A model generated the notes under the pieces. The model was not told the DNA's origin, did not search any database, and worked only from the letters and a program-made list of their open reading frames with translations. A stretch of DNA of 64,000 bases from Blasia pusilla (lineage: Eukaryota; Marchantiophyta; Marchantiopsida; Blasiales): positions 37,138,001 through 37,202,000 of the forward strand of contig CM114273.1 in assembly GCA_050084515.1 (NCBI GenBank), read 5' to 3'. This document shows, piece by piece, positions 49,570-63,474 of the stretch (position 1 is the stretch's first letter; the number at the start of each line of letters is the position of its first letter). Made by a program: the position numbers and the translations under genes.

Positions 49570-52400
49570 ATGCCCATGTATCTAAACGTAAATGTTAGAG
49601 GATGTCTTAGAGAAAATTTTGAAAATTTTGGTTGAATGGAAATTCTCAGAGATAAGCATTTTAAGTCACTTAAGCCATGTTGTAATCAATTCATTAAAAG
49701 GGGGAAGAATAATATAATTTCTTGTGTAGCAAGTGGAAGAAGAACTCAAATATTTTTTTTAACAACAAACCTCCCTCCTCCACACAGACCACATGATCTA
49801 TTAAGATATTTGCGTCTCCTTGGAGAAACCCTGAAGTGATAATCATGACAACCAAAACTAAACTCCTCAACACAACTATTGATGTTGATGTGATCGTGGA
49901 GGAAAGTCCCAAACAGTCCTCACCTCCAAAAGAAATAGGCAAGATAGCTCATCATAAACCCCAAACGTTATTATCTCCCTTAATATTACTCAAACCAAGA
50001 AGTTGACAAAAAAATTCCAAGATAGAAATTTAAAAAGACGCCAACTAATGTAAGTACTCTGAAGTGGAAGGATTTTGAAGAAGGTAGGAAAGACATCATA
50101 GAAAATATTGGGAGAGAATCCCTTAAGCCATTGGGGAATCCCCTGGATGAGGTAAGAAATGAAGCCATTATATATATTTTCTAAAAGGCCTCAACCAAGA
50201 ACTTGGATACATAGACTATAAAGACAATTGGGACACCAAGAACTTAAACCTCTCCAATGCAAGTGGTAAATTTTTGAGTAGGTGGAGTGAATGTTGATGA
50301 AAGGCATGAAGGGAAACATGCTCTCTCAGGTTTCTTGGGGCCTCAAAAAGTCATGCTCAACCTACTGAGCATGTACTCCACTCCTCACAAAGGCGGTTTA
50401 CTAGATCTCACTCATCTATCCTAAAAGACGGGACACATGCACTAAAATATTTCTCTCCCTTCCGTGACTGTTATAATCTAGCAGATGCGGGTACATCAGT
50501 GGTAGTATGCCTTTGTACCTCTATACCAATTGTATGCCTACCTTCGAAGGAGTGTACTACTATACATCCTCCCTCTCAAAATTATACATGACCATCAAGC
50601 TATATCCACCCTCTACCATGGAGAAATCTGGACTCTCGCACTCTATCTTCTTTCAAACCCAAGAAGAGAAGGTATCGCAAAGGATCATCCAACCATCACC
50701 TAGTGGCCGCCTTGGGCAATGGACAATCATCTCCACGTAAAATTCAAGGATGAATCTAAGGAAATACAATACCATACTATCTACCAAAACGTTGTACTAC
50801 ACTATTAGTGTTGTAATCACAGGTGTGTGCAATATGGCACAGTTTGTTAAATGCTGTGGAAATACTTTGACAACCAATTGATGTCGAGTCATAAATCGCG
50901 TGGGTGAAATATCCCCAATGGATGCTATATGTGAAAGGGACATAGCTTAATGTATAGATGGATCTATGCATTATGCTACATTTTTAAAGTAAAATCACAA
51001 TAAAAATGTGACAATGGCCAACTACACTCTTGAAAGTACATGAGATTATCAAGCCACATTCAGCTTCGACCTGAAGGGAATACATACTCTAGCATTCTAT
51101 ATCCTAGGAGACCCTAGAAGAGAAAGTATTGCAAAGGCTCAACATGATAAACATGGTCTTAAGAGCCATATCCTCTTCTTTTATACCCTTGGGAAAGGCT
51201 AAAAGAGCCCTTTCCCAAAATATAGCAATTAAAGTATGTTATACATATTTCAATGGAAATAAAATTTTTGGAATACTAGTGTGATGCCCATAGGATGCAC
51301 TAGGCATCAGAGTTTAGTTCTCACAAGTCAATTATCAAGGGAGTTGGGAACGTCCATCCCCCACTTGGAATCTTTTCTCCCTTCTCCATTCACAAAGTGC
51401 AAGATCTCCATGGACAAAGTAGAAGTAAATGGCCCCTTAATATGAGTTTTTTTACATGAGAGAGGGGGAAGAAAGCACACTTCATGGAATAGAAAACACA
51501 TATCCAAATCTAGATCAATATATATATTCCCTTAAGAGAGATGTTATCTCTCTATTCACAAGGAGGAGATGTGATATGGAGGTTTGTCTTCTCCGTTCAT
51601 CTTCATCTCTTCACCTTCATGGAGAAGAGGCTGTTCAGGTTCTCTCTCCGTTCATAATAGAGCCAGAGAGGAAGAGGCATCCATTCATAAATCCCCTCCA
51701 TTGCTCCCCATGCATTCAATAACCCTTTCCTTCCTTGTGTGCCTCTAATAAAATGAAAGCTTAGTCCAGGCACCTAAAGAGAGAGTTCAACAAATTCATA
51801 TAGTAGAAAGGAGGTGAAGGAAGTATTTTGTGAAAGTCAAGTTGTAGGGTAGTCTCAACGGACCGTATAATTTATTGCAAGTCTTGATACGCCCATCTGC
51901 ACACGTGTCCACAGAGTTTATTTTCGTTGCCGCTTTCCGAGACTAATTTTTTGTTGTTGCTACCTTGTGTAGGCGCCGCGGCCATTCTTCTTTTGTGGTT
52001 GCTCGCGCGCGAGACGTCTATGGAACCTTAAACGAACAAGTCAATAATGCACACGTACGAACAAGATGTATGAGACGACACCCCATGATTCCAACCAAAA
52101 GACAAGTAGGACGGATGGACTTGTTTTCTTACCTCCCACTTCGTCCGACGAAGAGGAAGAGGAGACGAGTGATTTTTTTTGATGATTCAGTGGACGCTCG
52201 CGCGTGTCCTATTCCCCACACTCAGAAGGTACCACGAACTCGTAATTGTTTCTTATTATTTCTTTTGCTTTTTTCCATCCGTTTGTACTTGCAAGGAGAA
52301 GCGAAGGGAAAAGAAGGAGATTTGAAATCCAAGCAATCCTGATCGCGTCGGAAAAGGCGAAGATGCACTTCGATAAAAACGAGTGATGGAAAACCCATCG
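49570..52400. other. No gene recognised
   Basis: AT-rich. A 125-codon plus-strand frame (51965-52342) contains a basic stretch (RPTKRKRRR) but is not recognised. Confidence 0.45.
52359..52392 (+). repeat. Second copy of the 34-base word at 837-870
   Basis: Exact match to 837-870. This copy lies about 170 bases beyond the 3' end of the minus-strand LINE relic. Confidence 0.9.
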
Positions 52401-52559
52401 GAAGTACAAAAGAGGGGGACTCAAAGAGTCAAAACCTGAAGGCCACAACAGGACCAAAAAAGGAAGAAGGGGGCATTCCCCCCCCCCTAACGACGAAACT
52501 CACCAACAGCGGAGACAATATCAGCAACAACAAGAGAGCTATGACTACTACTAAGTGGG

Positions 52560-53357
52560 CCTCTCTAGCGGCGTCTCCCACCTGAGCCCGCCGCAAAATC
52601 CCATTAGCCTGGGCACGCGCAACGCTATGGAGACCCGCGCCTGTCTGAATCGCAGTAGCTAAGGACAACCCATTTCTCAGTGGAGATGATGGGCGCGATC
52701 CGTAAGTGAACAGTCGAACCTCTCCCCATAGCCCCATACATCTCTATGGCGAGGGGATGAAGATGTGTCCCTCATGTAGTCGATTGTAGATATGTGTCTT
52801 CTTCACCGCCGCCGCCGCTCTTGTAGCATTCGCCCTTGGGCCACCACTTGGGGCTCGACCTTTGCCTCCCGCGTAGGATCTGTGACTACCACGTCCGCCA
52901 CAACCACCTCGGCCTCACGTGTCATGTAGAGATCGGCACGAATGAGGAAATCCCGCATGGAGTAGTGCCTCTCTCTGCACATGGAAGCCACTCCCGAGCA
53001 ATATCGAACATGATATCCCGCCTTTGCATCGTGAGTGGCTATCCTCTCACCCCCAACTGGACAGCGTGCCAAATGCACACCAAGTGGATCCAGGCTCCGG
53101 CGACACTCGCAGTGTGTCGAACCAACCACCGATGGTTGGGGGAGGCCCAAGCGGAACCGCAGCGCTGTGGTATAGGTAAGTGGTGCGATACGGAAAGCCT
53201 GGAGAAGGGGGCGCGCCCCTACCCATGAGCCTGCCCCCTTTCCGGAGCAAGAGCGAATACGGGCCCTAACCTCCATGGGGATATTCCCGTCAGACATAGT
53301 GCCTCTAAAAACTGCCTCAAAGTGGGCTTCCATCAAGTCGGAACATGCGGTCACCAT
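52560..53357 (-). mobile_element. Degenerate LINE C-terminal region
   Basis: The 184-codon frame at 53357-52803 reads GAGSWVGARP, ALRFRLGLPQPSV, HCECRRSLDPLGVHLARCPV, THDAKAGYHV and then RADLYM...VVVTDP. This ordered set (ALR.RLGLP, C-x-C, LD..G.H...C, HDA, R.AD, VTDP) is the region after reverse transcriptase in a class of non-LTR retrotransposons. A second frame downstream (from 52737) continues with LRNGLSLATAI and ANGILRRAQ, like the usual extreme C-terminus. Stops separate them and no reverse transcriptase core is visible upstream. It is not closely related to the other LINE tails here. Confidence 0.7.
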
Positions 53358-54347
53358 TGCGAAACCCTAGGGTTCGGAGCTACAACAACGACGTCATGTG
53401 TAATAAAAAGCCCTCGTAGAAGATAGATTGGATTGCGGTTGGTTGGGTCCGGGGCTACACTTTCTCCACTCGTAATCCGCGCATACGAAAATGCAAGGCC
53501 ATAGGAGCATTGCGAGATCTTCCTGGGTGTGTGGAGTGATCCCATGAAATCATGAGAAAAGATCGGACTTTGCAACGCCCGGAAGTGCACACGTTCTCCG
53601 ACGCCAAACAAAACGACCGCGCACATCATGCCCTCTCGGTCGCCAGCGAAATGTATGTCCATGTGCATACGGAGGACTATTGGGGCCAAGAAGATCTGTC
53701 CCCATATCTGCGCCATCTGCTCAAGGCCGCAGCAGGGGAGGGAGGCAATGATGGATGGCATCATCCATGGCGCGCCCGCGAAGATCGTCATGCGCCGATG
53801 CGCTCACGCGCGCATCATCCGCACTGTTGGAAGAGGACCGCGATTTCCGATCCGAATGTCGTCGTCGTGACATGTGTCCCCCCCTTGGACGGAACGACGG
53901 CGAAGGCTTCATGCTGGGGGCCAGGTCGGACGGAATACGCACAGCACGGAAGCCACGCGGGCAGCGGCGAGAAAACAACGCTACACAAATAATTATAAAA
54001 TAAAAAAGTGAATCCATTTGAATAAATATATAAATATATTTACATAGATACACGCAAATGTACACATGGCCGTATGTAAAGGTGGTTTCGGGTCGCGGGC
54101 AACGGCGATATGTTTCCTTCGAGGCTTGACACGTCAAACCCTAATGTGAATATATGTGCGCTTGCCCCACTGTAGCCCCAACAAACAAACCAACCAACCA
54201 ACGAATAAAACCTCTTTCCTCTTCCTCAAAAAAAAGAGAGTTCCCTGGCAAAGACTTTGGGTGCGGTTGACTTTTTTTAGCGCCCGTATATGGGGCGCCA
54301 AGGTCATAATTCGTTCGGACCTTACGGCGATCTCATTTTTTCTTTTT

Positions 54348-54382
54348 CTTTTCCCATTCATGCATGCATTGAATGGGAAAAG
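54348..54382. repeat. Hairpin with 13-bp perfect arms
   Basis: cttttcccattca (54348-54360) and tgaatgggaaaag (54370-54382) around a tgcatgcat centre. Confidence 0.85.
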
Positions 54383-57300
54383 ACGAGTAGGAGGGGAGGC
54401 TCCCACAGATTAATTAATAATAATAATAGTAATTTATCGACGAAAATTGTTTTGCTGTTTCCCGGAGCCGTTCTTGACAGCGAATGTTTTCTTTGGCCTC
54501 TTATTATGCACGTGGGCGACCTCGACCCCCCACTTTATATCATTTGAAACTGGAATATTATATGCGGAAACGGTGATCCACGCCTCTCCTCTTTTCTTTT
54601 CCCTTTCTTTTCGAGTTTTGAAATGGCGAGACGGTGTCGATTCCGCAAATTTTTTTCGAGTGCACCGAAGTAGATTTTCTTGGAATATAATAGCGGGAAG
54701 TCGAATTTCGTCACGTTCGGCGAAAGTGCTAAACTTCCCGATTTCTTGAAAAGTCTTGTCCAAACTGGAAACTCACTTTTTTTTCTCTTGTTTTATGAAG
54801 TAAATAGAAGGCTCATGTAGCGAGTACAAGCCGCTACTTTCCATGATAATCGTCCGCTTAACGTTTAATACGAACTCGTCTCGCTTTACCATAAAACTCG
54901 TGAGATGTGTATGAGATCATTATAATCATCATTCACGGATATCGTACACAACGAGATTCACTCCAAGAGATCATGGCTCGAATTGAGGGATTCCTTCTGT
55001 CGTAATGAACATTCGCATGGAGATTCACTCGACGAGATCTTGGCTAAAAGCGGGGATGGGTTGATGCAAATGTATTTTCTTTTCTTTTCTTTTCTTTTAT
55101 GTGTAAATAGGGTTTCACGCTTGATCAATTTTGGAGGATAAAGCACTCAAGGAAAAAAAAAAAAACCCTAACCCTAGTAGAGTTCAACTTGATGTTGTAA
55201 AGTAGGGCAAATGGTGGGTGTTATTTTATCGTTTCTCATTTTAAGACTTGGATTTACTACTCTATATTTCCTCCTCGCTACTATGCTAGAACCTCCAAAG
55301 CTCATAACGGCCAATATAGGTAATCATCATTTTTTTTTTCCTTCTCACCATCTAGGTTATCCTCGTGTCCTCCACATGTGTTTATTAATCTCTTTCCCCA
55401 CCCACCCCTCTCAAAGGGCCACACATCGGTTGGAGATTGGGGTTCACTAATGGGATTACACTCCGATTTCAACTCTAGAGCCTTCAAAAGTTGTAGTGTA
55501 ATTTCACATTGTAGTTTTCTCTTGCAAATTTTCTCACTTTCCTTAAATTTTTGACTTCCAAAAATTGTAGATGAAGCCCAAGGCAAGTTGTGACTAGATT
55601 TTGAGCAAAATTTGAGTCTACTCAAATTCTCAAAGTCATAGGCAAGATGCAAAAGATCAGCTGAGATTGTAACATATTTCACGGATGTTCCTAGTAATAA
55701 GACCTTCTTTATGATGGTCTTTAAAGACTAGGATATTTTTGGTGTATGTTAGAGAGGCCAAGCGGGTGGCACTTCACGACAATGCACAGACGCCGCACAT
55801 ATGTTGAAAGTTGAGGATGACCTATTTTCCATTATTTAAATAGGCGTATGCAAAAAAATCTTAAAACTCAAAATTTGGTGTAGTTTCAAAATTACGAGGT
55901 GGATATGAAAATGGAAAAACATGAGCTCAAAAATTGGGCATAATTGGTTTTCATAAAGTATTCTTGATCAAAATGTCACACACCATTAATCACCTCTTCA
56001 TTTGCAAAGCATGTCAAGTCTATTGTTCCCTCCTCATTTAATGCTCCAACCGATTGGATGGTGCAAAGGCCAAAGGTAACATAAAGGCTTTACAAGAAAT
56101 AGTGGTATAGTAGGAGGGAGACAAAAGTTGATCCATCATCTAATATTTGTATTTTTTACTTGGTGGTATCATGCTTTTAGTAGTTTTATAGTTTGATTCC
56201 TAACCATCCTTTTTGAAATCCTAAATCAAAGTCGAAGGAGAATCAAGGTTACATGTTGACCTAGTTGGTTGAATTTCCAAATTCAGTTTTATTTTCTCAA
56301 TCATTTGCCAAAAACCAATAGAATATATGGGTGAAATTTTTATTAGCATCAAAATATCCGATTGAAATTAGGAAAACTTAAAAATTTTCCATCCTGCTTT
56401 GTACAAACCGAAAATATTCGGTTGTCTCGAAAAAACTATATGGACCCTGATCCAAATCATACGCTTTGAGGAAGAAGTGAGGGGGAGTTAATATGCTAAA
56501 GAGAGATTCATTTCTTGTTGTAGAAAATTGAAACGTGAATGTACCATCTAGGAACATGTGCTTTTCACTTTCTAGAATTGGAAAATTTGGTCGAACTCAT
56601 GCTTTTATGAGTATGGATAGTGTGAGTGTAATATATGTTCATCACATGGATCTATTATATATAATACTAGTAGATACGTGTGCCATATATGGTATACAAA
56701 CCTCGTATTCAATCCATCGAGGTATTCTTATATCTATTCGTCTCTATACATTATGGCCTCTACTATTTTTGAGCTCAAAAAGTGCCCACAAAACCAACCG
56801 TAGACTCACCACCCTTGTATACAATTGGCGACATAATTCCTCAAACTAGTGGAGATTTGACACATTGGATTAGCAAGTTATTCGACCGTTTGCCCAAATA
56901 CACATTCTAGACCCTTCATTCTTAGACTTGAGTATATGAATGATTGGGGAATGGAGGAAGTTGGAGACAAAAAGGGTTCGATAGCTCTCAGAATCCTAGA
57001 CCAAAGAATGTGAATGAGTGAGGAACATGAAGTATCTAAGTGTTCACTCGATTGACAATGCCTTCATGCATCCTATTCGTAACTATTGCATTGGTCTCTA
57101 ACATGACCATTGAAGTTCAACCCCATTGTGGAGTGCTTCAATGAGTTACATAGGGGCTATCAAGGAGTGCAAATGGAGAGGTTTTGGAGTATCTATGACT
57201 TTCATCTTGAGTATGACCATAATTTTTGTGTTGATCATAATGGAATCCTTTTTCTCAGCTTAAAGTATAGATACTAATCTTTACTCTATTCAATTTCCAA

Positions 57301-58853
57301 AATTTGGCAATGCTTGTGTACGTGTCGGTTGCACACAAAAATCTCTTATAAAATAGTTTTTGAAAGCTAAAGGTATTTTAGATACTCCCATTGAGTGGGG
57401 AATGTGGTTCCCAACTTGAAAAATCATTGATAACCATATGGTCCAAAGATCTTGTATTTTAGGGTTGTATCTATGAATGAATCTCTCTCATGGAGTCATG
57501 GAGCTCCTTTAAGTCCTTTCATTCTTTCTTTGTAAATTATAACGTCACATCTCATCTATCCTTAATAGTTTCTCTCTTGTTGCAACCAAAACCTACTCTC
57601 ATAGTGAGAGGCAAGAAAGCCATGGGAAGTTCGACAAAAACAGAATGAGCCCTCCAACTCTCTATCCTTCTCCTTCTCCCTCTCTCCTAAACTCTCTCTT
57701 TAATAACCTATGTCTGTATGTTATATCTCCAACCCCAACCCTAAATAGCATGTCAAAGGAATCTTCTAGAATGGGAAGTTTCTTACAATAGCCCCAAATA
57801 GGCTATCACTCCTTGTGCCTATGCTCCTTTATTATTTCTATCCATAACTTTATGATCCTCATAAGTTTACAAAAAATGAAAAATTAAAGAAGAATTTGTA
57901 CTCAAAATGGATGCCAAAAAATCTATTGCTAGTGGACCAACTTAATATCATGAAAGAGAAAAACATATCTGCCTTCTTGATTTGCAAACACATCTCTATT
58001 TGACACATGGCACTTGGGCAGCAAGAAAATATTTCACATGCTACGGACAACAAGATTTTTTTTTAATTTATGTATAGCATTATTATTATTTTCATTATTT
58101 CCTTCACATGCACTAGCAAAAACTCATGATTTTTTTTTATTTCCCCCGCATCGCATTAGCATCTTACTAGTATCTAATGTAACAATAACAAAATTGTACA
58201 AATCTGCCCCTAGGATGGACATGGATTGCAAGAGATGGAGACCCCAATTTTTTCAGTGGTGGGACCGTGGGAGGGAGGGTGAGGGTAGACCAGGTAGTAA
58301 TGGGGGAGGGAGTGGAGGGAAAAGAAGCACTGGGCAAGTGTAGAATACAAGGGCAAGATGGGGAGGACGAGAAAGGGAAACAAGTAGGCCCCACATAGAC
58401 CATTCCCTCCATAAGACAAACATAAGTTCAATATTGCGATCCTCAAAGTGAAATGTGCGCCAAGGCAGAATATCAGGACTCTAGTGGGCTCACACTAGGA
58501 TGGTTGCGTAATGGAGAGGTCTCTTGAAGGAGACAAAAGATATGAGACGTGAACAAGGTTTAGTGTTTCATGCGTTTATGGTTGCAACTAAGAAAACCTG
58601 AACCAAACGTGAACCAAGATTTGAGAGGAGTTGATTCAAGGAAGAGTGGTTACCAAAGAGGTTGAGAATTGGATTTGGAACATGACTAGTGTTTGGGATT
58701 GTATTGTATTTTGGACCATAAATTTTAGACATGATATGAGTTTGGGACAAGTAAGACGGCGTTGAAAATCTTATTCAAATCCGGTTCCAACGCACCAAAG
58801 ATCAAGACAACCACATAACCAGAGGTTACGAAACTTCCCAAAAATGATTGAAA

Positions 58854-58880
58854 GGGGAGTTGGGCATAACCCAACTCCCC
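58854..58880. repeat. Hairpin with 11-bp perfect GC-rich arms
   Basis: ggggagttggg, 5-base loop, cccaactcccc. It stands out in an AT-rich neighbourhood. Confidence 0.85.
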
Positions 58881-59325
58881 ATTCAGTTGGCCATAACCTA
58901 ATGACTCAACAAGAGTTCTAATGTTCCACCTTGGCGCACATTTAGCCATGACGGTTGCAGCATCCAAGGGTTTGAACTTGTTCAAGTACACCAACTTTAT
59001 CAGTCTGCCTACAATGCCTACATGCAACCTTGGTAGAATAATCACATTACACCCTTGTGTATAAATGATAATTTGGAGGATTTTGGTGAGACTCTTAGGA
59101 CTCTACTTATTGATTGTATTGCTTGTTCGTTAGTTTTTCCAAGGAGTGAATAGTTCAATTCATTTTCTTCAAGATTCATTGATTTAGTGGATCAATTGAT
59201 GAAAATTTTCCTAAATGTGTGTATATTAAATACCACAAGGAGACCTTGAGAAAGTGTACCAAGAACATTGGCTCCCAACAGACTAAAAAATTTACTAGAG
59301 CACTATACATAAATATATAAAATGG

Positions 59326-59377
59326 AATTCTATAACTTGAGGAATATATAAATATATATTCCTCAAGTTATAGAATT
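59326..59377. repeat. Hairpin with 25-bp perfect arms
   Basis: The left arm starts aattctataacttgagg and ends aatatata (59326-59350). The right arm (59353-59377) is its exact reverse complement, with a 2-base centre. Confidence 0.95.
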
Positions 59378-62300
59378 TTCTGTTCAGAGTGCAAGTTACA
59401 AAACTTGTTGTATGGATTCAAGTTCTAGTCTTCTACTAGTTTTTACCTATGCAAGAATGATATTAGATCTCTCCTATTGTGATACTTAAAATGAGCTTAT
59501 GTCCTACACACAAAATTAGGTTTTCTAGACTTCTACATGAAAGGAAATATCACCATGTTAAACCTCTTCTCACAAAATCTAACATCGTGTTTAGATCCAT
59601 TTATGCAAGGACGATAAATGTACAACGCTAAGGGCGTTTGGATACATTTGGGCCACTTATCTATCATATTAACCTAAGCGGATTGTTTTGTTCAAATTTT
59701 CATTAAAATATGCCGTCCAACAAGCATGGATGGGATACTTGTTTCAAGTTGTTTGATAAAAGAAGATTCAAACTTTTGGGATGAATGTAAAATTAGAAAT
59801 AACATGAAATGGTCATAGAAATCAATTTCATAGCTTTCACATAATCCACACTCAAGCCAAGATGAATCACAGGATGAAACAAAAATCTCAAAACTAAGAA
59901 GACCAATGTCTTTGGTGTCTAACAAGGACTTATGTTGGGGATGATGGGGACCCTTAAGGATATCCACAACTATTTGTGCCAAAACTAACATATCATATGA
60001 AAGACAAAGTTAAAAGACTAAGCGTAATTTAAGCACATATCCAATTATTTAATTTCATCACGCAGATTCAGTAGAGTTTCAATATTATAAGATTTTCTTT
60101 GAGATCTCACTAGTACACTTGAATGAAAATTACGATAAAAAATTGAAAGAGTGGAAGATCCTTTATTTCCCAAGAAATTTCCAGTTTTATTTTCCATAAT
60201 TTTGGCAGAGTGTGAGTCTCCTTAGTGAGCCCATAGAACCGACACGTCATTCTCATTAGGTCCACTCACTAGAAAGATGCTATAAACGTTTCCAACAACA
60301 GAAAATGGGGATGAAATTACTGGCTATGGAAGACACATGAGATTTTTACAAAAAAAAAATGAAAAAAATGGAATGACAAAGACATGATTTTGGTTTTCTT
60401 AATGGCCATTTAAGCGTTCGTTGAAAATTGAACCGACCGTTTCCTTTGAAAACTGAATTCCATGAAGCTCTAATTGTAACGACCTACGTGGAAAAAAAAA
60501 CAGAGGTGTCTAAAAACCATCATCTAGACTAAGCTCAAAATCCTATCTTGACTTTCTTTTGTGAAATAATTATGATAAATATAAACGAAGTTCCCAGAGA
60601 AATAATTACTGATGTGGTTGAACCCGACAATGGCGCCTCTAATTTCTGAATTTTCATGAAATTGACTTTATGGTCAATTAAGCTGAATATCGGGAAATAC
60701 ATATTATATTTATTCTTAACTAAATATTCAATGAAATCAAACTCAATTGACGGAATAATTATTGTTTTGACCTTAGAACCGTTCTTGACTTTCTTATGAC
60801 GGGAAAATATGTAGTTGAATGCGTAGTTAATAATTCTGGTAAGCTATAGTTAGCTCGCAATTATTGTAGCAAACGAGAATAGATTCTCTTTTGACCTCTT
60901 TAACTTCTTTGGACACGAAAAAAGCTGAAGAAATTGTGTCTCACTCGTCGTAATGGTTATTCTCAAAATTTTATTATATAATTTTCTTGAAACGATTCAA
61001 GAATATATTTGCTGTCTTACATTTATTGGGCCGTTCTGAGGATCTCGACTATTATTTTTCGAAGGCCTTTGAGAAGAGAGAAAAGGAGCATGTTTCATAT
61101 TTCAAGAAGGAAAATTTTAATTACAAACTAAAATTCTTGTTTTGACTTACATTCCCATATTTTGCACACCAAGAGAAAAGATTATATAGAGTCGCCTAAA
61201 TTGTGAATTACTAGAGTTCATCTTGACTTTGATTGTTCCAAATTTATTGGAGAAGAAAACCACTTGACAACCCGATAAAGTTGAACGGGATGGCTTACTT
61301 GTTTTAAAGTGGTGACATGTCGGTATGGATTGAAAAACCATGTTGACGTGTCTTTCCACCATTTTCCAAATAAGAAAATCAATAATAAAATTGTAAATTA
61401 GGAAAAAATAATAAGGAGAATAATACGTAAAGTAATGGAATTGAATGGATGGAATTAGCGAACTAATTGATCGTATGGATGAAAATTTAGTAAAATAGAT
61501 TTAATAACTTAAGCATAATTTACAAATATCTTTAAGTTTCACTTTAAATTTATCATACAACCATCATCTTCAATTAAAATATTTTTTTGCATCAAAACTA
61601 ATATGCATAAAGAACTTTTTGATCTTACTCAAATGACATAATAAGCCTATGGCATGTCATTACGTTGCCATAACGGTGTGTGCTCTACAATCTCTTTGAA
61701 AGAGAGAATAATGGATTTTGTTGTGAAATGTGAAAAGATCTTTCAATATGGGGATATTGGGAACTCTAATTGCATGTAATAATGAGATCTTGAGGTTTTC
61801 AAAATTTTCAAATTTTTTACCCTCATATAGCAATCAATTTAGCAATTGAATCATATGAGATTGAGCTTTTCTAACATTTATTAGGAGTATGATATAGCCC
61901 CCTAAGCGTGCATAAACAATAAGTTACTATGTAGCATTTAGGTTTCGTTCCATGTTGCTTTGGTATGCAAAAATTGCTAGCTTCAATTGGAGGGCTCTAA
62001 GCCTTCAAAATCTCAAGAACATGTCACCTTTCTAATACTTGGAACTGTCGTACCTATTCCAATCCACTCAATGAGTCAATATTCCTGGAATAGCAAGACT
62101 CTTAGCTTAGTTTTAGATGAACCTCCACTCAATACCTAGTGTCTTGGAAGGACTAAACCAATGTAACTACTAATATGGAATTTCCAGAGTCCAACTATGG
62201 GACTTGATTGAGCAGATAGAATGACATGAGATGGATTTTACTTCAATAGGAGGAAATTCTAAATTTGAAAGCAATTGCAGCCCCAATCATGGCTAAACAT

Positions 62301-63447
62301 CTACAATGACATTTATCCATATCAAGATCCATAGATGAAGTCAATTCCTTTTGGCAAAGTGCATGTTGCTCAACATACTTGAGAAAAGGGTATTAGTTGT
62401 ACGAGCTTGATACTTAAGGAAAAAAACATGCATGATAGTGTTTCCATATGTGCTACAACACAAAAATTTAGATAGAGTCATGGTAACAAGAGCTACAACT
62501 CTTATCAATATAATCCTAAGTTTTGCAGCTTGCACCAAACTTTACTTGCTAGATATGGTGGATCACATCGACTACCAGATTGTCAAAAGACTCAAAACCA
62601 TGGTGACAGATAAGTCAAATTGATGAGGCAATTTAGAAGAGGCCAGAGTTGTCTTAGTATGATGAGTGCCAAAGATATGGCCACGTACATGAGAGAAATT
62701 TTGAGCACTCACTAGCCCAAGCTACACCTATATGGAAATCGAAGACCTAGAGGTGGGAGTGGAGGAGTTATAGGAATCTAAGATGTGGTGGAGGAAGGGC
62801 TTCACTACCTACCAAATAATGTCGAGGAATCACACCTAACGTGACCACGACAAGGATTTTTGAATGGGAGCAGCGCCTCCGGGTGATGAGGACCCAAAAA
62901 GCATCCAGATCAGATGAGGGAAGAGCATTGACTTCCAAATTTTCCGATGCACTTGATATATTGGTCAATCGAGGAGATATGGGTATTCTTAACAACACTA
63001 CATGTGTGGATACATATGCAATGGTGACTTGAGGCCTGATGAGGGTATCTAAGCACTGAAGATAAGAGGAGGAATTAAATCTGTAGAGAGGGAAAGATGG
63101 TAGGAAAGCTCAACTTCTCCATTCTATTACATTGTTATAGATTCTTTAGATCCCAACAAAAACCCTAAGATAATCTCTTTGATATATATAGATTTTTTTT
63201 TGTGGTTGCATATGCATTGGGAGGACCAGATTAGGCTATGTATGTCTTTGACACTTGTACAACTATGACATTACCCAATAGGAGCGTGTTTGCATGAGTT
63301 TTAGATGAATTTTTGCAGAGCTACACTACTTTTGTAATTGGTGAGAGACTTGGCAACATGTTTAGGTAGCTTAGCCAAGGTATTTCTATTGGTGGTGACA
63401 TTGCATGAGAGCAATAGTTTTGGTTTGTCTTGTGCAAAAAGGCATTT

Positions 63448-63474
63448 ATTCCATATGTGTGGCACATATGGAAT
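63448..63474. repeat. Hairpin with 12-bp perfect arms
   Basis: attccatatgtg, 3-base centre, cacatatggaat. Confidence 0.85.

Noticed and set aside
53351-54137. Frames of 130-146 codons on both strands
   Set aside because: Overlapping frames of similar length on both strands in GC-rich DNA, with no recognisable motif.
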